Origin: Macrocystis pyrifera | Lineage: Eukaryota; Sar; Phaeophyceae; Laminariales; Laminariaceae | DNA: 64,000 bases | Direction: 5' to 3' | Assembly (NCBI GenBank): GCA_031763025.1 | Contig: JASSKH010000026.1 | Location: forward strand, 5,144,429 to 5,208,428 | Part shown: positions 1-11,214 of the stretch, in pieces | Position numbering within the stretch: the first letter of the stretch is position 1 | Layout of the letters: the number at the start of each line of letters is the position of its first letter | Translations under genes and position numbers: made by a program | The notes under the pieces: generated by a model | The model's database searches: none | Seen by the model: the letters and a program-made list of their open reading frames with translations, nothing else | What the model was told of the DNA's origin: nothing

Positions 1-1176
1 TTTGTCTTTGTGAGGGATATCACTGGGATATCACCACCAGTTTGTGTATGCCGATGTTTTTAGTTCGGCCGCAGCCAGGAAAAAATTAAGGCGCGTAATA
101 AAGACAACCCCCGCTCCCCGCTGTTGTGCTTGTCTCACCAACAGTCCGACACCCACCGACCAGGTGTCGATTCTTAGTAAAATCTCAACGAAAGAAGTAC
201 TGCGGTGAGGGAGACGTGTGTCCCACAACGCCCTCTCTGCTCCTACAAATCTGATCAACTTCGGAGTCATCATCATATCATCACCCGCGCTTCCTGCAGA
301 TCATCTCGCCGCCGTCTTGCGCTCTCCCGCTTCTTCGTCAGGGAAAATCCCAACCGATGCATCCTCTCAGACTCGTGCAGCTGCCGCACTGCCTCTCTCG
401 TCGCCGGCCTCCTCCCGCGGGCTCCCCTGCTGCGCCACCTTACGCCTCGGCGACCCCGCATTTCGTGCCATCTGACGCCGCAGTCGGGGGCCGACTCCCA
501 CTCGCCGACCTCTCTCCACTCCCCCGCTCCCGCCATTCCTATCCTTTGCGGCGTCGCCTCTCCCCCCCCCCCCCCCCCCCCCCCTTTTCCCCCTCTTCGA
601 GTTGGCCATGTCGTCCGCCTCTCCATCCAGTATCGCCACGATCATTCAAGGCCGAAGCCGCTGGTAGTGGTCTGTTCTCGACCGCCCTGAAATCGGAACC
701 GGTCGCCACCGTATTTCTCCCTGAAGAGGTCGTCGACGAGATCCGCTGGTGGTGCCGAAAGGCGCCGCTTTCAAGTGTGTATTCTACCGAGGCGTCACGG
801 CTTCGGCTTCGACCGCTGCCGTCGCCGCCGCCGCCGGCGGCACCCTCACAGCCTGCGAGTCCGCTCCAGGAACTACGGGCCCTGTCGAAGGCGTTTTTTT
901 TTTCGCTGGCCCGCTCAGTTGTGCTCGCTCGTGGGGCGTCTTCGACAGGGGTTCGCTCACTTTTCTCACGGCCACCTCTGTCACCATCATCGTCATTTCC
1001 CATGCCGTGGCCCCATCCGTTCAAAGCGGCCTGATAACATCTCCAGTCGTACGTCGGCGATGCACTATCGTCGCGCTCTCCGTCCGAGACGCAATGAGTA
1101 GAGCCCGCGGCTGGTGCAACTGCTGCAACAGTTTACGCAGCAAGGTACGGGTGTGGATGACGGGTGTCTACGAGAA
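1..1176. other. Ambiguous low-complexity region with overlapping open frames on both strands
   Basis: The plus strand is open from 357 to 1034 and the minus strand from 1024 to 539, both through biased sequence rich in Pro/Ser/Arg or Gly/Arg/Glu. A poly-C run lies at 562-584. The composition (runs of C, CCG and TCC) favours chance open frames on both strands. The minus-strand frame is rich in charged residues and could be an exon of the neighbouring minus-strand gene, but that gene already has a stop at 1177. No splice sites were convincing enough to choose. No function is assigned. Confidence 0.3.
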
Positions 1177-3682
1177 TCATTGCTGACGCGAAAAAGTTGC
1201 CTTCGGCGCGGGGAAGGATGGAGGGTACGAGAGCGTATCATGGCACGTCAGGAGTATGACCCTGGAAAGAGTATTTCCTACATGGCGACTTGATTCCATG
1301 CGCTTGCAGTAGATGTGGTACCCCTGATGTGTCTCTCTGCGCACGGAAATAATGAACGAAACATCAGTAAACTCTGCGAAGTGTGCACCTGAGCAAACCA
1401 TCCCTTGGGCAAACAAGACATATCTGAGAGCTAGAGAGTGTTCCAGTGCTTGTGCCATCTTTGCACAAAGACTTGCCAGGTAGGTTTCAACTGCATCGAA
1501 ATATCCTGCGTCTTCCAGCATCCCTTCCTCTCTTCGATTAGGCACGGCGGTCAGTACAGCTGGCCACGTACATCGACGACACATGGTCACCCCAGTACCT
1601 GATGGTCGAGGAGGCATCGAGGTACGTTCATTTATCGGGCTCATCCCCAAGCCCAGGAAGGGCGTCCTCTCGTCTACTTCTTCCGATTGATATCGACATT
1701 CATCTTCTCCCTCCCGCTGCAACCGTCGTTGCCGCCGAAGTGACCGGTTGTCAGACCCGCACTGCCCACCCCCGGCTGCCCCGGTGCGGCAAAAAAAAAA
1801 CGCATTGCCGAAGGGTTCTTCGTCGTCCACTTCTACCCCGTACGAGTTGTCCGCGTTTCGCCCCAACCGCATTGCAGCGTTGTTGCCCGTAGTGTCGTTA
1901 TTGCTTGCGTTGCTTCCCCCCTCGTCATCGTCGTAGTCGTCGCCGTCAGCGTGTGCCCTCGACAACGAGTCGCCCTGTCGCTGTTGCCCCCGTTTCAACT
2001 GCGGCCTTCGCTGCCGCAGCTGCCAATGACTGCGAGGCCGGTCATCGTTTCCTGGCCATCCTTCCGGGTGGTTGCTTCCTTTCGGAAGACAGGGGTTAGT
2101 TGAGACCCCTAGACTCTGGTCAGCAGTCTCAACCATCGCAGCCTTGACGGCCGTGGCATCGGTGGAAGCTGGAGACGACGCCCAGCAGCACCCATCCACG
2201 TCAACCTTAAAGCCTGTCTCACGAACCTTGGCCTCTATCTGGACTGCGACGGCACCCACGTGCTGCACATCTAAGCCGTGCCTGTTCCAATTTTTCATGG
2301 CGTTGGTCGCAGGCGCGGCAAGGTTGTCGTGCGTGGATAGCAGTAAGAAGCGGAGATGACACAGAACCTCCATGGGCAGCATGAAAACGGGAAGGAATAT
2401 GTACATACCTGGTAGATAATAAGCGCCAAATCTTCGCTCAGGCTTTCCAAAATCCCTGTGGCGTCTATGTCTTAGTGTTCGCATTTCCGGCGCACCGCAA
2501 AAGAAAATGTTGACAGAACGCAGTTATGGTGATAGTTGCCAAAACGACGGTGTTCCCGGAACATACCACGAGCAGGCGGAACAAAGCCACAAGAGAAAGC
2601 CGACGAGAGCAGCAAACGCAAGAGCGCACCGCGTAGGACGCTACCTGAGCAACAATACCCGGGACCCAAAGCGTAGGACAACAAGCCGCCTCCTTGTGCA
2701 TACGGGTGAAAGCGGAGAGATCGACGGACATGAAGCGATAGTATTTATAGTAGTCTCCTTCCTGTTCGTACGAATTCACATTACCTGGTGCCACTCTGGG
2801 TGTCTTTCAATATAAATACCTCTTGGTATTCGTACTAATGTCTAAACGGTCCTTATATTTACGCTCACAGCGTGGTACCGGGTATGCGATACTCGTACCA
2901 CGCCAGGTATGTGTCAACCCTTTTAGGACTGCAGTTCCGTTTTGGGGACAAAAAACTACTTATTATGCATTGATTAGAGCGGTTTTTCCCCAAAACGAGA
3001 CTGCAGTTCTAAAAGGGTTACAGCAAAATGTAGTTTATGTATAAATGCTGCTGAAAAACTTACTGTACGTAACGTACGCTAGAGTTGAGGACACAGCAGT
3101 TGTACCGTGTGCGTCATACCTGTGGTGGCTCTCACCCCGCACGGCTATTAATACAACATCGTAGTCCACCCGACCGAGGGTGGCCACGTAAGAGCAAGTC
3201 GGTGGAACTCACCTCGCGACAAACCCCCTGGCGAGAAGGAAGGCGCTGTCGCCGGTGCGAACGTGCACTTCTTCGACCGCTCCCCGGTTGCTCTGCACGT
3301 CGATGATGAGCAAAAGTCGACCCCTTTTTTGGCATTTCGGCCACGGTAGCACCCCTTTAGTTGTTGCGCCAACCCTGGCATCGCCCACGCCATGGAATGC
3401 ACTTTCTCGTGGACCGGAACCTATGCCTTCCGCCGTTAAGGCCGACCTTAGCACTTCACGACGCCGAGCGGTGGGGCTCGGGCATTGCAGCTTCACACCG
3501 CCGTGGCTGCGAGCATCACCAGGAATCGTAATCTTCCTTGGGAGCGTTGCGGCCAGTTCCGTACCGACCTGACTTGTCTGCCGCAAGTACTCGATGCTCC
3601 GTCGAACTCTGTCTCTGTAGTTCTCGTCAAAAGGTGCACAAGTCTGAGACTGGAAGATCTGCTGCCCCTGGGAGGCCACCAT
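1177..3682 (-). CDS. Multi-exon gene of unknown function, likely membrane-associated
   Basis: Read on the minus strand. Exon A is 3682-3213. It starts at an ATG, encodes 156 codons plus two bases and ends at a strong donor (GTGAGT). It includes a segment (RGRLLLIIDVQSN, then VHVRTGDSAFLLARGF) that resembles a small beta-strand/helix module. Exon B starts at 2795 after CACCCAG, and its phase matches exon A (AG plus A gives Arg). It ends either at 2645 or at 2567 (donor GTATGT); the longer form adds a Cys- and Leu-rich hydrophobic stretch. The last large exon lies in a 435-codon open frame running from 2484 to the TGA at 1177. One phase-compatible acceptor is at 2368, after a pyrimidine-rich tract. 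This exon is hydrophobic near its start, then acidic and Asn-rich in the middle, with a more ordered C-terminal part containing Cys and His. A frame of 435 codons is very unlikely by chance, so coding is well supported. The B-to-C junction is not settled and I recognise no family. Confidence 0.55.
2916..3019. mobile_element. MITE family B, copy 1
   Basis: Type copy of a non-coding element of about 105 bp. Its inverted ends read AACCCTTTTAGGACTGCAG and the reverse complement, with the secondary motif CCGTTTTGGGGACAAA facing TTTTCCCCAAAACGAG. It lies in the first intron of the minus-strand gene. Confidence 0.75.
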
Positions 3683-4164
3683 CCAACTTGAGACGGCTCA
3701 CGGGCCCGTGTTCGGGCGACGAGTCGTACGGATATATGGATGGAGTGCGTTTGCCTCCGGTCACGTAGTCGGAGCGGTATGATAGATAGATCGATGATCG
3801 AAGCGTTTCACGAAAACGCCGTGTCTATTCCTATGAGAACCCCAATATTTTTTATACTGTTTTTTATGTAATACTTCTCCTCTTCTCTCGCGGTGGATAT
3901 TCTCTCTTTGCTGTGGATGAATCTGGAACGAGGAAATACCAGACTTCAACAGGTTATTATCGAGTTGAGAGAGCATTGGCCTTGCGTGCAGAATTCCTGC
4001 CCACTCTTGGCAGCAGGTCCATCGTTTTTGCGTACGAACGGCATCCTCGTGGGAGCGTCTCCCCGCGGCGGGCGACGACCATCGCACGTGGCGTCACCCC
4101 AAACTACTCCTGCAGCACTGCTTGCTGTACTGCTGTGCTAGGTTTTCGGATCTCCGGCATCAAA

Positions 4165-4171
4165 TATAAAG
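4165..4171 (+). promoter_or_regulatory. TATA-like box before the MGNC exon
   Basis: The sequence TATAAAG begins 58 bases before the ATG at 4223, a spacing that suits a core promoter with a short 5' UTR. The divergent minus-strand gene starts at 3682, so 3683-4222 would be a shared promoter region. No other element was recognised there. Confidence 0.45.
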
Positions 4172-4222
4172 AGTGCACTGCTGGAGAGAGCGGGAGGATT
4201 TTTGGCGGGGCAGCAGCAAAGC

Positions 4223-4348
4223 ATGGGAAATTGCAATGCGAAGGTCAAAGAAGTCCCCGACATCGGGGCAGGCCCGCCGTCTGAACTGGCCCTGATGAAG
4301 AAAATGGAGCTCAAGCGCGTGCTTGATGCGGACGGCATCAAGCGTCAG
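4223..4348 (+). CDS. First exon of putative DUSP-domain gene (MGNC N-terminus)
   Basis: Forty-two codons starting MGNCNAKV and ending GIKRQ. Gly2 followed by Asn and Cys is a classic context for N-myristoylation with possible Cys palmitoylation, so a membrane-anchored cytosolic protein is likely. The exon is flanked by a TATA-like box upstream and ends CAG before gtctgg, a weak donor, although the EF-hand gene at 51812 uses a similar one (AAG before gtctgc). The exon ends in phase 0. The next convincing phase-0 exon on this strand is the DUSP exon at 29691, and the join gives a sensible lead-in (a charged helix, then DGDAWY). The link across 25 kb is inference. The alternative is a short independent gene or an exon whose partner was missed. 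Confidence 0.5.
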
Positions 4349-5864
4349 GTCTGGTTCTGTTGCAACATTGTATTTCTGCGAATACAAAAAATTTGGTGTC
4401 CGTCGGCCGTAGACTTTCAACCATCAACCTTTCGATTGTTCCCTATTTCATGTACCGATCTGCGATGTTCTGTGCTTCATTGACCTGCGCTCCGCCTACC
4501 CGAGCAAGCCCTTGAGCCAAAACCCCGTCTCGTTTATGTTGCCTCCGACCCGCTCGTCCCAGCACGAAGCTTACCGCCCCAGCAGGTTGATACGCGCGAT
4601 CTCCGCCCACAGAGCTAATTTTCGTTTTCATCGTAAAAATCAAAAACAAGCAAAGGAGCGATGCAGCAGCTATTCAACTCATATCATACTCGTTCATATA
4701 CATACATACCTGTGGTATCTTTTAGAGGAATACCTATAACCTATAATACGATGTATTTCCACATCAAAACCAGTACGAACAACAAGAGTACCGATTCGAA
4801 AAAATAATACTCATGAAAACGATTCTGTGTTTCGCATTTTGGTAACTTTTCGTGTTTTTTTTGGTACAAGAAACAAGGAAATCAACAAAAAATGCCGGCA
4901 TAGGCGGTGAGCTCATGACCGGACGTACGGTCGTTCGTTCGGTATGTAATGCCACTGCAGGTTCTGCCATCTGATAATCTGATTGCTGTCGTCTTCTTCC
5001 TGATGAACCTCCACCTCGACACAAGCAGGCAAATCGAATAGGCACAGCAAGCAGGGATACATGAAGCATTTGGAGAGATACAAAACATTGATCGACAGTC
5101 TGCGGGGTGGGGTGGGGTGCGGTCTGCTTCTCTCACGCACAGCTGTTCGAAAACCTTTATTTGCCCTCATGATCTTGTGTGTGGGGCCCATTCATCTTTC
5201 CTGCACGCCCGCCCAATGTATGCGCGACATTTGCAAGACGAATTCATTTATGAAGCCCCCCCAGCCCAAAGCATCGTATTGGAGCATTGCAGCAGGATTA
5301 GGATGTAACTCTTTTACGCGTTTGCCTCTGTGAGTGATTATTAAATAGAGCAAGTTGCTACAGCAACACATATATCATCATCATCATCGTCAGCAGCAGC
5401 AGCAGCAGCACAGCAAAACACTGCTGAAGCTACTTTTCCAGCTACAGGCTCATCCCCCCCCCCACCCCCTGTACCATATGCATGTGTCTATAATAGGTAC
5501 CTGGTATAAACTCGAGGCGACGGGCGATCAACGTAAAAATACGAACTATTTTTTTCACGTACCTCTCCTACCTCACAACGAACCGATTTATCTGTAGAGC
5601 GAGTTGCCGCAGCAACAGCCAGCAACCAACAGACACAGCGGCACTATTAATATAGCAGACGACTTTGCTTGCTACATCTGTTGTATAGTACCAGTACGAG
5701 TACTCGGGAAGGTCCCGACCGTCGCAAAAACGATATTGTTGTGTACTCTAAAACACACGTTCAGATGGAGCACAATAATACCAGCCACGTCCACCTGCTA
5801 CCACCTGCTCCGCTGGTAAAATTCTATAATATGCAAAGGTTTCAACATGTTGCAACATCATATC

Positions 5865-6125
5865 AATATCCCTTGTTCGGGTTATATAGTATCAGTGCGC
5901 AGAATGATTAGTTAAAATTGTCCTGTTGACCCGGGCAGCATCCAGGGGAGCCGCTGGCCTATATCTTTGACAAGGAATCACATATAGAATACGCGCTCGG
6001 TTTATCACAATACTTGTAAAATTAGGTATAAATGGAGTAGAGACGAGGCGTATTACGCAGCTTGCAAAGTTGAGTATCAACTATTTAATCAGTCGAACTC
6101 ACAGCTGACGTATTTCAAAATTTAT
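5865..6125 (+). repeat. Dispersed repeat, inverted partner at 58609-58877
   Basis: About 250 bp are nearly identical to the reverse complement of 58609-58877. Shared landmarks are CCCGGGCAGCATCCAGGGGA, ATCACATATAGAATACGCGC and AACTCACAGCTGACGTATTT. No coding potential is seen. A third, shorter relative (about 60 bp, the outer end only) lies at about 58511-58580. Confidence 0.75.
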
Positions 6126-6426
6126 AAAAAAAAAATATATATATATCGATGGAGCCGCCTGCTGTGCCTACCTTTGCGTACTTTCGCTGTTTTTCTGTGT
6201 GCACGGGCTAGAGCTCTAAAATACACGATCAAAAGGAACACAATAACACCAGCCACGACCACCGGCTACCACCTGCTGCGCTGGTCAATTTCTATAAAAA
6301 TCGATGGAGCCGCCTTCTGTGCCTGCCTCTGCGTACTTTCGATGTTTCGCTAATGTGTCGACGGGCTAGAACGCGCCACTGACTGCTGTAGATGCATAGA
6401 AAAATTGTTGCCTTCCCGGCCTACCA

Positions 6427-6531
6427 TGCCGGAGGACCATAGTAAGTAGGACCTACGGTATAGACAAAAACCTATATGTTTTCCTATGTTTAGCAGCAAC
6501 ATTTGGTCCTATTTACTACGGTCCCCCGTAA
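6427..6531 (+). mobile_element. MITE family A, copy 1
   Basis: The family consensus has inverted ends TTACGGGGGACCATAGTAAA and the reverse complement, a core with AAAACCTATATATTTACC and ACTAACAATATTTGGTCC, a length of about 105 bp and flanking TA dinucleotides. TA flanks suggest mobilisation by a Tc1/mariner-type transposase. This copy has a damaged left end (GCCGGAGG). Confidence 0.75.
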
Positions 6532-6599
6532 TACAGCTGTACCTGGTAGCTTACAACCGCTACAAAAAAGTGTCGTTATGAATGTAGGAACAACCGCAA

Positions 6600-6660
6600 C
6601 AACAGCAGTTTAGCAGCAGCTGCAGCAGCTGCAGCAGCAGCCGCCACCGCCGCCGCAGAG
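6600..6660 (+). repeat. CAG-type trinucleotide-rich stretch
   Basis: Imperfect run of CAGCAG/CCGCCG triplets with no convincing frame around it. Confidence 0.5.
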
Positions 6661-6889
6661 CAAGGACTGCTGTGGGAGACGCGACCTGTGTCAAACTGCG
6701 TCCCATCGAATCCGTCATTTAGTACAACAACAGCAGTACAGCACGCGAACATGCCTGATGTCTCGTCATATTCGTTCCCTTTTCTGCACTATTTCGCTCT
6801 TCGTGTAAGAAGCACATACATACGTATTAATAGTAATTTGAGCCTCGTGCATTTGTTTTTGATTTATTTTTGCTCATGCCATTTTATTA

Positions 6890-7055
6890 TCTTCACCCTT
6901 CTTTCACTCCCTCCCTCCGGGGCCTTGCATATCAGGTACAGCAGACGCTTTTCCCCATCCCCCGCTACGTGCTACGTACGGTCGATGCCTTGCTTTTTTA
7001 TTGCCCGAGGAGACTTGAGCCCTTTCTTCCCTCGCTCGTCGACTTGTGTGGTTCA
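6890..7055 (-). repeat. Dispersed repeat family I, copy 1
   Basis: The family is marked by GAGTCGACGAGGGAAGAAAG in the forward sense, followed by a purine-rich segment. This copy is in reverse orientation (AGCCCTTTCTTCCCTCG). Other copies lie at about 8195, 12255 and 23215. It overlaps a 238-codon open frame that I regard as spurious. Confidence 0.55.
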
Positions 7056-7269
7056 TTCGGATCTGCAACCGGCTATCTGTACGAGCATACGAGCATACGA
7101 GGTATTATTCGGCCCTTCCTGTTCTGGAATGTGCTTGGCTTTCGGCTGTGTTCTGTCTTGTCGTCTTCCTGCTTCTCTTCGTTCTGCTGCTCCGTATAGT
7201 ATCATATACCTCGTCATACCTGGTGCCAGGTATATATCTTGTTTCGTGCGTGCGTACTCATCTCGATGC

Positions 7270-7360
7270 TTTTTGGGACTGCAGTCCCGTTTTTGGGGAC
7301 AAGGCAGTCAAATTATCAGTAGTTTGTCCCTAAAATGGGACTGCAGTCCGCGAAGGGTTA
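7270..7360. mobile_element. MITE family B, copy 2
   Basis: Has GGGACTGCAGTCCCGTTTTT facing AATGGGACTGCAGTCC. The left terminal AACCC is decayed, while the right end (AAGGGTTA) remains. Confidence 0.7.
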
Positions 7361-7890
7361 TTATTATAGTTATTATTAATAGTCTTCAGCAGTTCAAGTG
7401 TTAATTACAGCAATAGTAACACTTTCGTACACACGCATTCCATACCAACCATTGTTTGTTTTGATATGCTGGTTCCATTTGCTCGATACACAAATAAATT
7501 ATTGGTGAGAGTCTTGGGCACTGCGCACCGCCCGCTCGTATCATACTTGGTGATATTCGTATTTCGTACGAATTTGACCTACTATTATACCAGGTATATA
7601 AGAGCCCATCTTAATCTTAATGTTGAACACTGGATTTCGTTCAATCAGATGCAAATGAAATTAGAAAAAAAAAAAATCAGGTCAAAGTAAAAGAACCGAA
7701 AGTCCTCGAGAAGATGGGCCCTTAAATTAAATTAGAAAAAAAAATATCAAGTCAAATTGAAAAAACCGAAAGTCCTCGATAAGATGGGCCCTAATAGTAC
7801 TCTGTAGTCCTGCACGTAAAACACCCCACTACTTGTGGCTATCTATTGTAGTACGTACAGCCAGTCGCCCCGGTGGTCTAGTATAAATAA

Positions 7891-8072
7891 TTTAGAACTA
7901 CAGTCCCGTTTCAGGGACAAACCCGTCAAGTTCCAAGTATTACGGGGGTCCATAGTTAATAGGACCTATGGTATACATAAAAACCTATATATTTACCTAT
8001 TTTTACTAACAAATATTTGGTCCTATTTACTATAATAGTTTGTCCCCAAAACGAGAGTGCAGTAATTGTGGT
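7891..8072. mobile_element. MITE family B, copy 3, interrupted by a family A insertion
   Basis: The left half (7891 to about 7939) carries ACAGTCCCGTTTCAGGGACA. The right half (about 8036-8072) carries GTTTGTCCCCAAAACGAG. A family A element separates them. Confidence 0.75.
7940..8035 (+). mobile_element. MITE family A, copy 2, nested in family B
   Basis: Typical left end TTACGGGGGTCCATAG and core. The right terminal GGTCCCCCGTA is missing, so the sequence runs from TTTACTAT straight into family B. Confidence 0.8.
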
Positions 8073-8194
8073 TAGGTTTGAACTGCTGTACTCGTATTTA
8101 TATCAATACTGCCTGCAGCATTGGCAATTTGTAGCCGCGGTGGTGAGATTCTGAGTTTTTCTGCCAAAAGGATAAGGAGGCAGTAGCTGAGAGA

Positions 8195-8430
8195 GCGCCT
8201 TCGTAGCGTGGGTAGGGCGGAAATTCAACGCGAGTCGACAAGGGAAGAAAGGGCTGCGATCTTGTCTCTCGCGATGAAAATGCAAGGCGCGAACCTTAGC
8301 GGGGAGGGGGGATAAGAAAGAGCCTGCTGTGTGACCCTGGGTCTGAGCTACTGCTACATGTACTAATATTAATATTGTGGTATACGACGGAAAGAGGAGG
8401 GAAGAGAATGGAAAAAGAAAAAAAAAGAAG
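8195..8430 (+). repeat. Dispersed repeat family I, copy 2
   Basis: Contains GCGAGTCGACAAGGGAAGAA, GCAAGGCGCGAACC and GTGTGACCCTGGGTCTGAG, matched in order by the copy at 23215-23430. It ends in an A/G-rich tract. Confidence 0.6.
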
Positions 8431-8594
8431 AGGATATCTTACATGCCATAACGTGTGTATGCGTGTATTTTATGGTAAGACTTGACGGGTATAATATAAT
8501 AATATTAATAGTATTGTTTTTTTTACGGTAGTAAAGGGTTGATAGTGAATCTCCCTGAGGTAGATATTTGGACACTCTGATTGGCTAAGGGTTT

Positions 8595-8960
8595 ATCATA
8601 TGCAGCTCATCAACCTCCCAGCCGCAGCATACAGGCGTCCCCGGGTGGCTTGGTAGGTGGTCCGCGTGCCTATCGAGATCAATTTCGTGGGTTCGAGTCT
8701 CACCGAGTGCATGCTCGTAGGGACTTTTTCTTGCATAAAAAATTGATGAGCGGAAAGCGCGAGAGCGTGAGTTAGCTTCATTCGATGAAAATCGACGAGC
8801 AGTGGGAATGCTGAACCCTATGCGCGACAAAAAATAAAGGCACGTACCCGGGGGCGAAGAAGGGACGACACCTGTGACCACGGCTTGTCCACAAGCTCTG
8901 AGGGTTACCTCCTACGGGTTAGGTTGGAAAGTAAAAGTGATGACTAAATAAATATTAAAA
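8595..8960 (+). mobile_element. tRNA-derived SINE (family E), full-length copy
   Basis: The 5' head holds an A-box-like TGGCTTGGTAGG at 8646-8657 and a B-box-like GGGTTCGAGTCTC at 8689-8701, the internal RNA polymerase III promoter layout of tRNA-derived SINEs. There is no acceptor-stem pairing, so it is not a tRNA gene. The body (from CATGCTCGTAGGGACTTTTT) recurs almost base for base at 41370-41620. The element ends in an A-rich tail. Confidence 0.75.
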
Positions 8961-8974
8961 AAAAAGAAGCATCT

Positions 8975-9066
8975 TGAGCCGGCCGAGTCAACCTGGAGTC
9001 TTTCAAAGCACAGCATCCAATCCGGCCGAGTCAGTCTAGAGTCTTACCAAGCACAGCATCCAAGCA
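8975..9066 (+). repeat. Tandem duplication, unit about 43 bp, two copies
   Basis: Two successive units start GGCCGAGTCA and end AGCACAGCATCCAA. A TATA-like CTATATAGG follows at about 9102. This could be part of an old LTR or promoter, but nothing else supports that. Confidence 0.5.
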
Positions 9067-9436
9067 CTGACCACAGGCATAGGAATCGGGTCAGAGGGTC
9101 GGCTCTATATAGGCGCCACAAGCACAAAACCTCCGTAAATATTCGATGTGAAGGTGTGACCACCCCTCTTTGCTTCTGTGTACGTGTATTAATACTTTCA
9201 TTATTCTATGGCGGATATCGTGTCGAAAGCTGCGATACACCGAAATATCAAATATCGATATATCGAAATACAGCAGTACGAAATATCAAACTCTCAATTT
9301 ATCGTAGCTGACGTGGTTTTGCCCCAGCCGCGATAGATGTGCCCGCGCAGGCGAACTAGAAGTGCCCGCATGAAATAGTGCTGTTTCAATGAGGTATCAT
9401 AGGGTCTGTCACGACACTATTAACAACTACCTCGTA

Positions 9437-9549
9437 CTACGGGGGACCATAGTAAATAGGACCTACCCTGGTACGGTACAGACAAAAACCTCTATACTTC
9501 TTTACTTTTACTAACAATATTTGGTCCTATTTACCATGGTCCCCCGTGG
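9437..9549 (+). mobile_element. MITE family A, copy 3
   Basis: Left end CTACGGGGGACC and right end GGTCCCCCGTGG. A short internal duplication (CCTGGTACGGTAC) makes it slightly longer than average. A GT dinucleotide repeat follows at 9572-9594. Confidence 0.75.
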
Positions 9550-9771
9550 TAGCAATACTAGATGCAAGCATCGTGTGTGTGTGTGTGTGTGTGTGTTTTC
9601 ACGCCGCTAAGAGTTTTCTGGGCCTCGGTTAATGGCGGCCACCACCCCGACCCAGAACTTTGACGCTTCCCCTAGGCTTAACCCTCTGACCAAATGGGCT
9701 CCTTGGCTGGTGCGCCGTGGCGTCGTTGTGCTTGGAAAGGCTTTACAACACGGTGACGAGCGTTGGCTGCG

Positions 9772-10010
9772 CACAGGGGTGGATGCGATCGTTTTTCAGC
9801 TCCTCTCGTTTTCTCTTGACAACCGTAAGGGTGGGTGCCAATACCGAATGAGACGTTTTCGGAAGGCTATCGGCTACGTACCAGATATTTTCCAGTTTCC
9901 GAAAATAAACACGTTACGACGTATTCAGGATTGGCACCCGCCCTCACCTTTTAGAGGAGAAAAACGAGCGGCGCTGGAGAACGATCGCATTCCTGTGCGA
10001 ACTCAACGCT
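9772..10010. mobile_element. Long fold-back element family D, copy 1
   Basis: The two halves are inverted. GGGTGGATGCGATCGTTTTTC at the left faces GAACGATCGCATTCCTGTGCG at the right, and GGGTGGGTGCCAATAC faces GGATTGGCACCCGCCC. No coding potential is evident. Copies 2 and 3 lie at 18130 and 27448. Confidence 0.65.
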
Positions 10011-11214
10011 CTCTTTACGACAGTTGATGTGCGGGCACATCTAAGGCAGTTTGCCTGCGCGGGCAGATATACGCGAACTCGTTTTCGCCCTTCACCCGCT
10101 GACGTATCCGCTGTTGTTCATGCTGATACTGACTGAACGAAAGCTTCCTCACGTCGGGCACAGATCAGATTCATTCCCAGTCCATTTTCTCACTCAGTAT
10201 CTAGACCTTCCGAGTCACATGGATCCTTGATTTATATATTATCCGATGATCTGTACAATAAATATATCATGTTTGAGTGGGATCCGCGTGACACGGCTCT
10301 TGCTGGGTGCCGGGTGGGATCTGTATTGATGCGACTCTTGCACAACATCTCTCAATTATATCCTAGCGGCGAACACAGGAGGAGGAGGATTGTGCAGTGG
10401 CAAGCTACTGCTGCTGCACTATTGTTGATCGATATCTCTGCTATTTGTGAAAGCTTCGATGTGTAATATCGCATTATCGAAATCGTATCAAACGTGTTTT
10501 CGTTTTGTCGGTATGATATCGAACACGATTTCTTCTCCTTCGATATCCACCGTCCTGTATAACGTGTACGGTACGTAAAGAGTGAATAGTACTCAGCACC
10601 TACCAGGTACTCAGTACACTCGTGTATTACGTAAAGGGAGAACGAACCGACTCAGACACCTATCAGTAGGACCTGACAGATAGGCATGTCGAAGACTGCG
10701 AGGAACTAGACACCAGACACGATGACTATAATACTGGACTCCCCACCGTGGCGGAGGAACCCTGTGGGCCAATCAGATCCCGCTAAATAATACGCGTGGT
10801 GATGACCATACCGTGCTCAGAATGCTCAGTTCAGGCGTTCAATATACGCGCATGGCACGTGGTACTAAATTCAATATACCAGGTGGTCAAGTGGTACGCA
10901 CTTTCTTGCAGCCGCGACTCATGACCAGCAGGACAGACGCACGCATAACACGCTCGTGCGACGGTCGTGTCTGGAGCGTGGGGGGCAAGGGCAGCAGGGG
11001 AGGGGAGGGGAGGGGTATACTCTGCCCTACCGGCCTGTTGGTGAACAGGAGTCGAAAGTCGAAAAGCTCAAAGCCCGACTTCGTTCGTACACGTGAAAAA
11101 TTATTAACACAACTTCTGCTGCTGTCTTGTCCTGTCTTGTCACTGCAGACGTTCAATGTCGGCGGGGTAATAAATAGCAGTATGAATAGGCAGTAGGCGG
11201 CTCGCAATATTTCG

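Noticed and set aside
357-1034. 225-codon plus-strand open frame
   Set aside because: Pro/Ser/Arg bias from C-rich sequence, crosses a poly-C run, and the opposite strand is equally open.
6688-7404. 238-codon plus-strand open frame
   Set aside because: It is rich in Ser, Phe, Tyr and Cys as expected from pyrimidine-rich non-coding DNA, and it runs through repeat family I and MITE B copy 2.
8640-8712. tRNA gene
   Set aside because: A and B boxes are present, but there is no acceptor-stem pairing and the sequence continues into a repeated body with an A-tail, so it is a SINE head.
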